Assembly (NCBI GenBank): GCA_016927905.1
Contig: JAFGLW010000018.1
Span: 1-59,264, forward strand
Direction: 5' to 3'
Source of the DNA: a candidate division CSSED10-310 bacterium
Lineage (GTDB): Bacteria > CSSED10-310 > JAFGJC01
DNA length: 59,264 nucleotides
In this document: piece by piece, positions 18,412-26,539 of the stretch
How positions within the stretch are numbered: the first letter of the stretch is position 1
How the letters are laid out: every line of letters begins with the position of its first letter
Notes under the pieces: model-generated
Seen by the model: the letters and a program-made list of their open reading frames with translations, nothing else
Databases searched by the model: none
What the model was told of the DNA's origin: nothing
Position numbers and translations under genes: made by a program

Positions 18412-20364
18412 ATGACTTCAAAGGGAAGACCTGCTCCGCAGCGGAAGAAAAAAAAATCGAAATCCGGACAGGAACCCAAGTACAAATGGGTCAGCACACG
18501 GCTTCTGGATGATGTGTTCACCGATGAAATCAGCCTGTTCAAACCGCATTTCGAGGTGGATTACGAGGCTTATCTTCAAAGATTGTGGGAATCCAATCCG
18601 GAAATTCAACGGATCCTCAAGAACGTTCCAGATCTGGAAACGGCCCGCAGCGGCATGTATGAGTATCTGGAGCAGGCGGAACGCAGAGTTTTCGATCTGA
18701 CCAACGATCTTCACATACTGGAGAAGTCCACGGTTCGGGAAAGCATCCGGGTGTTCCGGAGCGTCATCGGGCCCATCAACGAATTCCGCACCGAGTTTTC
18801 AGCTCTGGACAGCCTGTGGAAACTGGCCCGGAACAACCGGAAAGAGCTCAAGAGCGAGATTTCCGTGGGATTCATAATGGAATTCATCAATTTATTCCGG
18901 GGAGTCACCGGGAAATCGAACATATATCTGGAGAATGCGGAGGTCAAAAAGGGGATTCCAGAATTTCTGAAGATGAAGGGGCGGGAAGCGGCTGTTGCCA
19001 GGACGGAAATCCTGGACGATTTCGGATCGAGTGTGCAGAAATATTTCAAGAAATATCCGTCCGGACTTGAGGAGGAGGTGATCGGATGGCGTCGGGAAAA
19101 CCGGGCCAGGATTCTCAGGTATTTCAACGGGACGGACGCGGACTGGAACGACTACCGGTGGCACTTGAAACATGTGATCAAAACCGCTAAACCGCTTCTG
19201 GACCTGATTGAACTGACCAATGAACAGAAGGAAGCCGTGGATGTGGCCTCCCGGAACAAGATCCCTTTCGGCATCACCCCGTATTATCTGAGCCTGATGG
19301 ATTCCAAGCGGTCCATCGGGTACGATCATGCCATTCGCGCTCAGGTGATCCCGCCCAAGGAATATGTAGACAAAATGGTTGAGCACCGGGCAGACCGGAA
19401 CCGGTCGTTTGATTTCATGGGGGAACACGACACTTCACCGGTCGATCTGGTTACCCGGCGATATCCGGTCATCGCCATTTTGAAACCGTTCAACAGTTGT
19501 GCGCAGATCTGTGTTTACTGCCAGCGCAACTGGGAGATCGAGAGTGTGCTCGAACCAAAAGCCCTGGCGTCTCGGGAGCGGATTGACCGGGCTCTGGCAT
19601 GGTTCGACGACCACAAGAGTGTCGGGGACGTGCTGATCACCGGTGGCGACCCGATGGTGATGAAGGACATTCAGATCAAGCGGATCATGGATGTGTTGGC
19701 TTCGAAAAAGCACATCTACCGGATCCGGATCGGAACCAGAACCCCGGTGGTTCTTCCCATGCGCATGCATCCGGAATTGATGGCCATGCTTTCGAAGTAC
19801 CATGAACTTCCCCGCCGGGAGATCGCCGTGGTAACGCATTTCGAACATTCCTATGAGATCACTCCCGAATCAATGGAAGCGGTCCAGCGCTTCCGGAAAG
19901 CGGGAATGAGTGTATACAATCAGGAAGTGTTCACTCTGGAGAATTCCAGACGGTTCGAAACGGCCAAACTCCGCAAAGACCTGAAATCCATCGGCGTCGA
20001 TCCGTATTACACCTTCAACCTGAAAGGCAAGGAAGAGACCAGCAAATATATGGTTCCGATCGCCAGGATACTCCAGGAGCGGAAAGAGGAAGCACGGCTT
20101 CTTCCGGGGCTGGACCGAACCGACGAACCGGTTTTCAACGTGCCGAAACTGGGCAAGAACCATCTTCGGGCGGGGCAGGATCGCCGCCTTGTGATGATAC
20201 TTCCCGATGGCTCACGCGTGTATGAATTTCATCCCTGGGAAAAGAACATCACGGCGCTTCCACCCTATAACTATGTGGATGTACCGATATATGATTATCT
20301 GGAGGAACTGGCGGCACGGGGCGAGAATATCCGGGATTACCGCACCATCTGGTATTACTATTGA
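18412..20364 (+). CDS. KamA-family radical SAM protein with long N-terminal extension
   Basis: The protein has 650 residues. Start ATG 18412 has AAAGGAGG. The [4Fe-4S]/SAM motif is Cys363-x3-Cys367-x2-Cys370 (CAQICVYC), followed by DVLITGGDPMVM, as in lysine 2,3-aminomutase. The PLP-lysine region of KamA (before a glycine stretch) is represented by FNVPKLGKNHL (Lys579/Lys582), so PLP binding is possible but not certain. The first 340 residues are helical and charged, start with a poly-Lys tail (KKKKSK), and have no known enzyme motif. Lysine aminomutases are near 420 residues, so this belongs to a long KamA subgroup whose substrate is unknown. The 3' end overlaps the convergent HepT-like gene by 7 bp. 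Confidence 0.8.
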   Translation: MTSKGRPAPQRKKKKSKSGQEPKYKWVSTRLLDDVFTDEISLFKPHFEVDYEAYLQRLWESNPEIQRILKNVPDLETARSGMYEYLEQAERRVFDLTNDLHILEKSTVRESIRVFRSVIGPINEFRTEFSALDSLWKLARNNRKELKSEISVGFIMEFINLFRGVTGKSNIYLENAEVKKGIPEFLKMKGREAAVARTEILDDFGSSVQKYFKKYPSGLEEEVIGWRRENRARILRYFNGTDADWNDYRWHLKHVIKTAKPLLDLIELTNEQKEAVDVASRNKIPFGITPYYLSLMDSKRSIGYDHAIRAQVIPPKEYVDKMVEHRADRNRSFDFMGEHDTSPVDLVTRRYPVIAILKPFNSCAQICVYCQRNWEIESVLEPKALASRERIDRALAWFDDHKSVGDVLITGGDPMVMKDIQIKRIMDVLASKKHIYRIRIGTRTPVVLPMRMHPELMAMLSKYHELPRREIAVVTHFEHSYEITPESMEAVQRFRKAGMSVYNQEVFTLENSRRFETAKLRKDLKSIGVDPYYTFNLKGKEETSKYMVPIARILQERKEEARLLPGLDRTDEPVFNVPKLGKNHLRAGQDRRLVMILPDGSRVYEFHPWEKNITALPPYNYVDVPIYDYLEELAARGENIRDYRTIWYYY

Positions 20365-20753
20365 TTGGGATAAATGTCCGGTACGTTGTCAGAATACATG
20401 ATATTGAGCAACTCCTCGATCTCCCGTTTCAAACCGGGTATATCCCTTTTGAGGGTTTCCCAGACCGCTTCGAAATCAATTCCGTAATCCCACAAATCGC
20501 GGTCCAGCCTAGTGCACATTGCCATGATATCATCCCAGGGAACATGGGCGTTATCATTTTTGAATCGGGCTGAAAGCTTGTGGGAGGCTTTCCCGATTAT
20601 CCCCAGTCTATAAAAAACGGCATCCTGGATCAGGGTGTTTTCGAAGAAATCTTCGAATTCAGTGCTGGAAATATATTTCAGGATCTTGTAAATAGAGAAA
20701 TTGATTGTCTGGAGAATCACCTTGTCCTTTTCATGCTTCTTCATATAGAACAT
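20358..20753 (-). CDS. HepT-like (DUF86) protein with altered RX4HXY motif
   Basis: The protein has 131 residues; ATG 20744 is an alternative start. The all-alpha HepT fold is visible, with the FYRLGIIGKASHKL segment matching the first conserved helix and DFEAVWETLKRDIPGLKREI matching the C-terminal conserved block. Between them the family has RNxLxHxY, whose Arg/His form the toxin RNase-type site and whose Tyr is the AMPylation target of MntA. Here the segment reads RLDRDLWDYGID: the Tyr remains, His is Trp, and the Arg is displaced by one. It overlaps the upstream MntA-like gene by 23 bp, in the usual antitoxin-toxin order. Loss of the toxic activity is inferred from the motif. Confidence 0.72.
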   Translation of the reverse strand: MFYMKKHEKDKVILQTINFSIYKILKYISSTEFEDFFENTLIQDAVFYRLGIIGKASHKLSARFKNDNAHVPWDDIMAMCTRLDRDLWDYGIDFEAVWETLKRDIPGLKREIEELLNIMYSDNVPDIYPNQ

Positions 20754-21027
20754 TCTCGTTTTCCCGCATCTTCAGAATGGCCATTGGATCCACGTTGCGA
20801 TCATTGAGGATCCTGACACGGGTCTCCAGTTTCGCTTTCAACTCACGTTCCATTCTGACCAGTTCCAAAAGGCTGGTTGCCGTTTTGAATGTTACCAGGA
20901 CCAGAAAATCCCCGCCGGAATCGGTGACAGTCTGGCCGGCTTCGCCGAGGATTGATATGCGGCTGACCCCTGCTTTCTTGAGGTACCGGGTGAGCATCTC
21001 AAAAACCTGTCGTGTCGGTCGGGTCAT
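20731..21027 (-). CDS. MntA-like nucleotidyltransferase (MNT) protein with degraded active site
   Basis: The protein has 98 residues, normal for a minimal nucleotidyltransferase antitoxin, with AGGTGG before its ATG. The MNT fold is recognisable: SRISILGEAG then DSGGDFLVLVTFKTATSLLELV, a middle helix and a RVRILNDRNVDPMAIL strand. The catalytic GSx10DxD motif is damaged. GS reads GE, the loop is about two residues short, and the first Asp of DxD is Gly (DSGGD); only the second Asp remains. AMPylation of the partner is therefore unlikely. It is the first gene of a pair with the HepT-like gene and lies 101 bp downstream of glyS on the same strand. Confidence 0.72.
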   Translation of the reverse strand: MTRPTRQVFEMLTRYLKKAGVSRISILGEAGQTVTDSGGDFLVLVTFKTATSLLELVRMERELKAKLETRVRILNDRNVDPMAILKMRENENVLYEEA

Positions 21028-21128
21028 TAAACCACCTCAATCATTATTAAAGAATCTTTCTGCGGACCTGTCAAAAGAAAGCGCAAACTTGCCTGCCCGC
21101 ATCTGAAAATCGACTGATGTCGCCGGTA

Positions 21129-22523
21129 TCAGAATGCACTCAACCGGTCTCGGATGATCGCGGTCAGATCCTCAATCCGGACGCGTTCCTGAATCATGGT
21201 ATCCCGGTCTCGCAGTGTCACGGTGTCCTTCAGTTTCGCATCCTCCTGTCCCAGGGTCTCGAAATCCACGGTGATGCACCACGGCGTGCCCAGTTCGTCC
21301 TGATAACGGTACCGCTTGCCGATGTTGCCCCGGTCGTCCCATTGAACCAGATAGTCCGAACGCAGCATTTCAAATATCGCCTCTGCTCTGGCGACGAGTT
21401 CCGGGCGGTTCCGAAGCAGCGGGAAGACGGCAACGGTGACCGGAGCGATGCCGGGGTGAAACCGCATGACGTACCGGATTTCCTCCCCGCCCTTCCCATC
21501 GCTGACGGTCTCCTCGTGGTATGCATTGGTCAGCAGAGCCAGTGCGATCCGATCGACTCCCGCAGACGGTTCAATAACGTGCGGCATGAATCGTTCCTTG
21601 GTCTCCGGATCGAAATAAGGCGGGATTTTTCCGGTTGCCCGGGCATGTTGAGTCAGGTCGAAATCCCCCCGGTTGGCGATTCCTTCCAGTTCCTGCACTC
21701 CGAACGGAAACTGGAATGTCACGTCCGCGCAGGCCGAAGCATAGTGAGCCAGATCTTCGCTGGCATGCCATTCGATAAATAGTTTTTCACGGGGCAGGCC
21801 GATGGATTCGTACCATTTCAGGCGGTTGTCCAGCCAATATTTGTGCCACATCTCGCCGGTCCCGGGATGGATGAAGAATTCGATTTCCATCATTTCGAAT
21901 TCCCTGGAACGAAAGGTGTAATTCCGGGGATTGATTTCGTTCCGGAAGGCTTTACCGATCTGGGCGATTCCAAAAGGGATCTTGGTCCTTGAGACGGTCA
22001 GGACATTCTGGTACTGAACGAAAATTGCCTGGGCCGTTTCAGGTCTCAGATAGGCGATGGATGTGTCGTTTTCAACCGGACCGACGGATGTTCTGAACAT
22101 GAGATTGAATTCACGGGCTTCCGTAAAGTCATGATTTCCGCCAACCGGGCAGCCGGCACTTGGAAGTTGATCGGCACGGAACCGCTGTTTGCATTTGCGG
22201 CAATCCACCATGGGGTCCGAAAAGGACTCGGTGTGTCCCGATGTTTTCCAGATCGAAGGGTGCATGATGATGGCGGCATCCAGACCGACGATATCATATT
22301 TCTGATTTTCGGGTCCGGTGTGACCGTTCCGGACGTATTCACGCCACCAGGCATTCCGGATGTTCTGCTTCAGTTGTGCACCAGCTGGTCCGTAGTCCCA
22401 GAATCCGTTCAGTCCGCCGTATATTTCGGATGACTGAAAGATAAAACCGCGACGCTTGCACAATGCGGATAGTTTATCCATGAGATTGGCGGCTCTGCCT
22501 GTCTGCCTGTTATCCGAATCCAT
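21129..22523 (-). CDS. glyS: Glycyl-tRNA synthetase, alpha2 (dimeric) type
   Basis: The protein has 464 residues. Start ATG 22523 has GGAGGAAGG; the longer open frame upstream is a leader. It joins glycine to tRNA-Gly. Class II motifs are clear: YGGLNGFWDYGPAGAQLKQN near the N-terminus, motif 2 FGIAQIGKAFRNEINPRN and motif 3 VIEPSAGVDRIALALL. A C-terminal anticodon-binding domain (APVTVAVFPLL onward) follows. The length fits the eukaryote/archaeal-like single-chain enzyme rather than the alpha2beta2 form. The 5' region holds alternative hairpins (22571-22612). It is followed after 101 bp by the MntA/HepT-like pair. Confidence 0.95.
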   Translation of the reverse strand: MDSDNRQTGRAANLMDKLSALCKRRGFIFQSSEIYGGLNGFWDYGPAGAQLKQNIRNAWWREYVRNGHTGPENQKYDIVGLDAAIIMHPSIWKTSGHTESFSDPMVDCRKCKQRFRADQLPSAGCPVGGNHDFTEAREFNLMFRTSVGPVENDTSIAYLRPETAQAIFVQYQNVLTVSRTKIPFGIAQIGKAFRNEINPRNYTFRSREFEMMEIEFFIHPGTGEMWHKYWLDNRLKWYESIGLPREKLFIEWHASEDLAHYASACADVTFQFPFGVQELEGIANRGDFDLTQHARATGKIPPYFDPETKERFMPHVIEPSAGVDRIALALLTNAYHEETVSDGKGGEEIRYVMRFHPGIAPVTVAVFPLLRNRPELVARAEAIFEMLRSDYLVQWDDRGNIGKRYRYQDELGTPWCITVDFETLGQEDAKLKDTVTLRDRDTMIQERVRIEDLTAIIRDRLSAF

Positions 22524-22570
22524 AATTCCTTCCTCCACGATTGGGTTCAGCGTCCGCAACGGTTCGACGG

Positions 22571-22612
22571 CATTTCTCCGGAACACCGCATTTGGGCGGA
22601 GAAATGTTCCGG
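22571..22612 (-). promoter_or_regulatory. Mutually exclusive hairpins in the glyS 5' leader
   Basis: Stem A: CATTTCTCCG (22571-22580) pairs with CGGAGAAATG (22597-22606), ten pairs. Stem B: CCGGAACA (22578-22585) pairs with TGTTCCGG (22605-22612), eight pairs. The two share bases on both arms, so only one can form fully. They lie 48-89 bases upstream of the glyS ATG. No T-box motif or T-run was found, so any mechanism is inference. Confidence 0.4.
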
Positions 22613-22720
22613 AAGTCTACCGTTTGTCAATTGAAACCGCAACGATTTCGGGATCAAGAAGGTGCGGATACCTGACGTGAAAGTGCCAGATCAACCCGGG
22701 CCCGGGAAACTCATGGAATA

Positions 22721-22776
22721 TTATCATGATTTTAATGTATTCTTAACACTACTGTGACAACAATCACCGGTATGGT
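22721..22776 (+). promoter_or_regulatory. Pho-box-like array and -10 upstream of phoB
   Basis: Four hexamers start every 11 bp: TTATCA (22721), TTAATG (22732), TTAACA (22743) and GTGACA (22754). The 7+4 phasing is that of PhoB direct repeats. A -10-like TATGGT lies at 22771, 17 bp from the start of the last unit, where a PhoB-type promoter (box replacing the -35) would need it. A second array with the same geometry precedes the porin-pst genes. Confidence 0.6.
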
Positions 22777-22797
22777 CTTTTGACAGGGGAATACAAG

Positions 22798-23490
22798 ATG
22801 CCGAAAGAAAAAATAATGATAGTCGACGATGACCCGGATATTCTGGAACTCGTCAAGTATAATTTCGAGCGTGAAGGGTACCGCACGATCACGGCGGAAA
22901 GCGGTGAATCGGCGATCCGGAAAGCGAAAAGCGAAATCCCGGATATGATCATCCTGGATCTGATGCTGCCCGGCATGGACGGCCTGGAGGTCTGCCGGAA
23001 AATAAAACAGGATGAAGCTCTGGCAAGGATTCCGATCATCATGCTGACGGCCAAAAGCGAGGAATCGGATATCGTTGCCGGTCTGGAACTGGGAGCGGAC
23101 GATTACATCGTGAAACCGTTCAGTCCCCGGATACTTCTGGCTCGGTTGCGATCCGTTTTAAGGCGGCGCACTGCCCGGGAGATCGGCGCGACCGAATTGA
23201 TCACCCATCTGGGGATCACGATCAATCCGATCCGGCGGGAGGTTAAGGTGGACGGTAATCCGGTGGATCTGACGGTGACGGAATTCGATGTCCTGCATTA
23301 CCTGTGCAGTCATCCCGGGTGGGTCTTTCCCAGGTCGCAGATCATCAATGCGGTAAAGGGGGAGGATTACCCGGTGACCGAACGATCCATCGATGTCCAG
23401 ATCGTGGGTCTGCGCCGGAAATTGGGCGAAGCGGGACGGTTGATCGAAACGGTACGGGGTGTCGGGTACCGGTGCCGGGACGAAGCATGA
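22798..23490 (+). CDS. phoB: PhoB-type response regulator
   Basis: The protein has 230 residues. Start ATG 22798 has GGGGAA. The receiver domain (1-120) has the acidic pair DDD (11-13), phospho-acceptor Asp54 in MIILDLMLPGMDG, Thr in MLTAKSEE, and Lys in DYIVKPFSP. The C-terminal winged helix of the OmpR/PhoB class follows (about 130-228), with ERSIDVQIVGLRRKLG as recognition helix and GVGYRC at the end. Phosphorylated PhoB activates phosphate-starvation genes. The stop overlaps the start of phoR by 4 bp (ATGA), and a porin-pst-phoU cluster follows, which supports the assignment over other OmpR-family members. Confidence 0.9.
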   Translation: MPKEKIMIVDDDPDILELVKYNFEREGYRTITAESGESAIRKAKSEIPDMIILDLMLPGMDGLEVCRKIKQDEALARIPIIMLTAKSEESDIVAGLELGADDYIVKPFSPRILLARLRSVLRRRTAREIGATELITHLGITINPIRREVKVDGNPVDLTVTEFDVLHYLCSHPGWVFPRSQIINAVKGEDYPVTERSIDVQIVGLRRKLGEAGRLIETVRGVGYRCRDEA

Positions 23491-25262
23491 AACCGAAAAA
23501 AAGCCTGGTCTGGAAATTTTTCCCCTGGCTGCTGCTGATCATCGCGGGATCGCTGTTATCGGTCAGCCTGTTTGCGTCGCATGCACTGAAAGACATGTAT
23601 TACCGGCAGACGGAAAACGCCCTGGAAATACGGGCGATTCTTTTGCAGGAGGTCCTCTACCATGCGCTCCTGTCCCGCGATGATGCGCAGGTCGACCGGC
23701 TGAGCAAACAGATCGGCAGAAAGATCCAGACGCGGATCACGGTGATCCTGCCGGCGGGAAAGGTCATCGGTGATTCCGAGGAAGATCCGGCCAGTATGGA
23801 CAACCACCGGACCCGGGAGGAAGTCAGAATCGCCATGACCGGCAGCCGGGGTATATCCATCCGGCCGAGTCCGACCCTGTCGGAAGACATGATGTATCTG
23901 GCTCTTCCGGTCAAGCATCAGGGAAACCTGATCGCGGTGATCCGGACTTCCAAACCATTGAACGAAATCCGCAGGGATCTCGGTGCCATCTTCATCCGGA
24001 TTGCCGGCGCCGGATTGCTCGCTGCGGTCGTATCGGGCCTGTTCGCCATGTGGGTGGTCCGGCGGTTGAACCGTCCGATCCGAATGCTCATCGACGGAAC
24101 CGCCCGTTTTGCCGATGGAGACCTTGAGTATCGGCTTTCCGGTTTTGAAACCCGGGAGATGACCCGGCTGGCGGACGCTCTCAACCGGATGGCTTCCGAT
24201 CTTCACGAACGCGTGCAAACGGTTATCCGCCAGCGCAACGAGCTGGAAGCGGTCCTTTTCAATATGGTGGAATCGGTGATCGTTGTGGATCGGAACGAAC
24301 GGATCGTCCGCATGAACCAGGCCGCCCGCGACCTTTTCGGGATCAGGGAAGCGGTACCGGAACACCGAACGATTGGCGAGGTGATCCGCAATTCCGACCT
24401 CCTGGAACTGGTCCGCACCATCTTCGAAACCGGGATCTCCAAAGAAAGCAGTATGGTCATTTACAACGAACCGGATCGGCATCTGCAGGTCCACGGGACA
24501 CCCCTGAAAGATGAATCGGGCGGTCTGTTCGGCGTGCTGATTGTCATGCACGATATCACCCGGATGCAGCAGCTCGAGAATCTGAGGCGGGAGTTCGTGG
24601 CCAATGTTTCCCACGAACTCAAGACACCGATCACCTCGATCAAGGGTTTCATTGAAACGCTGCGCGAGGGAGCGATCGAAGACCGGGAAAACGCTCTGCG
24701 GTTTCTCGACATCATCCTGGACCGGACAAACCAGCTGAATGCGCTCACCGATGATCTGCTCAATCTGTCCCGTATCGAGGAGGACCGGCGGCGGGATCTG
24801 ATTCCGATGCAGAAAGGATCGATCCGGGATGTCGTGGATTCCGCATTGTCATTATGCAAATTCAGGGCGAGTGAAAAAAACATCACCGTCGAATCATCCT
24901 GCCAGATACCGCTGGAATTCGATTTTAATTTCCAGTTGCTCGAGCACGCCCTGGTCAATCTACTGGACAACGCCATCAAATACACGCACTCCGGAGGACG
25001 GATCTCCCTGACCTGCGCCGTGACGGAAACGGAAGCGGCCGTCGCCATCCGGGATACGGGCGAAGGGATTGCCGCGGAACATCTCGACCGGATTTTCGAG
25101 CGGTTTTACCGGGTCGACAAATCCAGGAGCCGCAAATCGGGCGGCACCGGTCTGGGACTGTCCATTGTCAAGCATATCGTTCAGGCGCACCGGGGCACGG
25201 TCGAAGTCTCCAGCGAGCCCGGAAAAGGCAGCGTATTTACCATCCGGCTGCCGCTGAAATAG
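23487..25262 (+). CDS. phoR: PhoR-type sensor histidine kinase
   Basis: The protein has 591 residues; ATG 23487 overlaps the phoB stop. An N-terminal membrane segment (about 8-32) precedes a periplasmic loop of about 140 residues (30-170), and a second membrane segment (IAGAGLLAAVVSGLFAMWVV) follows. The loop is larger than in E. coli PhoR, which has almost none, and matches the longer PhoR of many bacteria. Then come HAMP (about 190-245), PAS (about 255-365), HisKA with His376 in NVSHELKTP, and HATPase with NLLDNAIKYT, DTGEGI and GTGLGLSIVKH. It would phosphorylate PhoB and be held in check by PstSCAB-PhoU. Confidence 0.9.
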   Translation: MKPKKSLVWKFFPWLLLIIAGSLLSVSLFASHALKDMYYRQTENALEIRAILLQEVLYHALLSRDDAQVDRLSKQIGRKIQTRITVILPAGKVIGDSEEDPASMDNHRTREEVRIAMTGSRGISIRPSPTLSEDMMYLALPVKHQGNLIAVIRTSKPLNEIRRDLGAIFIRIAGAGLLAAVVSGLFAMWVVRRLNRPIRMLIDGTARFADGDLEYRLSGFETREMTRLADALNRMASDLHERVQTVIRQRNELEAVLFNMVESVIVVDRNERIVRMNQAARDLFGIREAVPEHRTIGEVIRNSDLLELVRTIFETGISKESSMVIYNEPDRHLQVHGTPLKDESGGLFGVLIVMHDITRMQQLENLRREFVANVSHELKTPITSIKGFIETLREGAIEDRENALRFLDIILDRTNQLNALTDDLLNLSRIEEDRRRDLIPMQKGSIRDVVDSALSLCKFRASEKNITVESSCQIPLEFDFNFQLLEHALVNLLDNAIKYTHSGGRISLTCAVTETEAAVAIRDTGEGIAAEHLDRIFERFYRVDKSRSRKSGGTGLGLSIVKHIVQAHRGTVEVSSEPGKGSVFTIRLPLK

Positions 25263-25272
25263 GGGATCGTTT

Positions 25273-25328
25273 TTCTAACGGAATTCTAATATTTCACTCA
25301 CCATCCCATAACCGTAACGCTTTAAATT
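25273..25328 (+). promoter_or_regulatory. Pho-box-like array upstream of the porin-pst-phoU genes
   Basis: Units start every 11 bp: TTCTAA (25273), TTCTAA (25284), CACTCA (25295) and CCATAA (25306). The first two are identical. TAAATT at 25323-25328 lies 17 bp from the start of the fourth unit, the same geometry as the array before phoB. It sits between the phoR stop (25262) and the porin start (25405), so it is best read as the promoter control region of the transport genes. Confidence 0.6.
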
Positions 25329-25404
25329 CGCAAACCATGCCAGCGAATGGCCGGAAGGTGAAAACCATTCAATTCAATAACGCAAAAGGAATTAAGGAGG
25401 GAAC

Positions 25405-26505
25405 ATGAAAAAAGCGAAAGGTCAAGTGAAAACGCGGTTTTTGGCGGCAGCACTGATCCTGGCAGCCGTGTCGGGTCTCAGCGCCGTAAAAGCTGCCTGG
25501 ACGGACGCCATAAAGATCAAGGGCGATCTGCGGTACCGTCATGAAATGATCGACAAAGAGGGTTCCGATGAGGCGCGCAACCGGCACCGGATCCGCGCCC
25601 GGCTGCAGCTGGACGCCCAGGTCAACGATCGGATCGATTTCTGCCTGCGCCTGGCCACGGGATCGAGCGACCCCGTGTCCACCAACCAGTCCCTGGACGA
25701 TTCGTTCAGCAGCAAAGGTATTTTTCTGGATCTGGCGTACTTCGACTGGCATCCGACCGATGCGTTCCATTTCATGGGCGGCAAGATGAAGAATCCCTTT
25801 GTTATTCCGGGGGGAGCGGAGTTGTTGTGGGACGGTGACATGACGCCTGAAGGTCTTGCGTTTAAATTCGGCTCGGGCGGGGATTTCAAATTTTTCGGAA
25901 ATCTCGGCGGTTTCTGGGTGAACGAACGCAGCTCCGATGACGACTCTTACCTTCTGGGCGTGCAACTCGGTGCCGATGCAAAATTCGGCGACGCGAAACT
26001 GAAATTCGGCGGCGGGTATTTCACGTTCACGGAAGCGAAGGGATACGAACCGTTCGTGGATCCCGAAGACGGATTCGGCAACACCCTCGACGATGAGGGC
26101 AACTACATGTACGATTACGATCTGGTCGAGGGATTCATCGATTTCAGCACCAAATTCGGTAAACTGCCTTTCAGCGCGTTCGTCGATTTCGTGACCAATA
26201 CCGATCCGGATGAAGACAACACCGGCTGGGTAGCCGGATTCGGTCTCGGCAAAGTGAAGGATCCCGGATCCTGGGCTTTCAAATACCACTACAAACATCT
26301 GGAAAAAGACGCCGTGCTGGGGGCTCTGACCAACTCCGATTTCGGCGGCGGCGGCACCGATGCGAAAGGCCATGTCGCCTCTTTGGGTGTCGGAATCGTG
26401 AAGAACACGTCCATCGGTGTGACCTATTTCCTGAACGAACTGCATCCGGATGATTCCGCGTTGGATTATGACCGGCTGCAGCTCGATCTGGCGTTTAAAT
26501 TCTAA
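25405..26505 (+). CDS. Outer-membrane porin in the pst cluster
   Basis: The protein has 366 residues. The start has AAGGAGG. A signal peptide (MKKAKGQVKTRFLAAALILA, cleavage after about residue 30) precedes a chain of short amphipathic strands broken by acidic loops (for example AWTDAIKIKGDLRYRHEM and DYDRLQLDLAFKF). The last residue is Phe, as in porins that use the BAM pathway. It resembles the putative-porin family with an N-terminal EIKVSGDLRYR-type segment. The position immediately upstream of pstS and behind a Pho-box array argues for phosphate entry across the outer membrane, like PhoE/OprP, but it is not a member of those families as far as can be read. Confidence 0.8.
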   Translation: MKKAKGQVKTRFLAAALILAAVSGLSAVKAAWTDAIKIKGDLRYRHEMIDKEGSDEARNRHRIRARLQLDAQVNDRIDFCLRLATGSSDPVSTNQSLDDSFSSKGIFLDLAYFDWHPTDAFHFMGGKMKNPFVIPGGAELLWDGDMTPEGLAFKFGSGGDFKFFGNLGGFWVNERSSDDDSYLLGVQLGADAKFGDAKLKFGGGYFTFTEAKGYEPFVDPEDGFGNTLDDEGNYMYDYDLVEGFIDFSTKFGKLPFSAFVDFVTNTDPDEDNTGWVAGFGLGKVKDPGSWAFKYHYKHLEKDAVLGALTNSDFGGGGTDAKGHVASLGVGIVKNTSIGVTYFLNELHPDDSALDYDRLQLDLAFKF

Positions 26506-26539
26506 CTTTTTTGAAATAAAAAAGATAAAGGAGACTGAC

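Noticed and set aside
22524..22797. T-box riboswitch upstream of glyS
   Set aside because: No conserved T-box sequence, specifier loop or terminator T-run was found; only the two alternative stems are supported.
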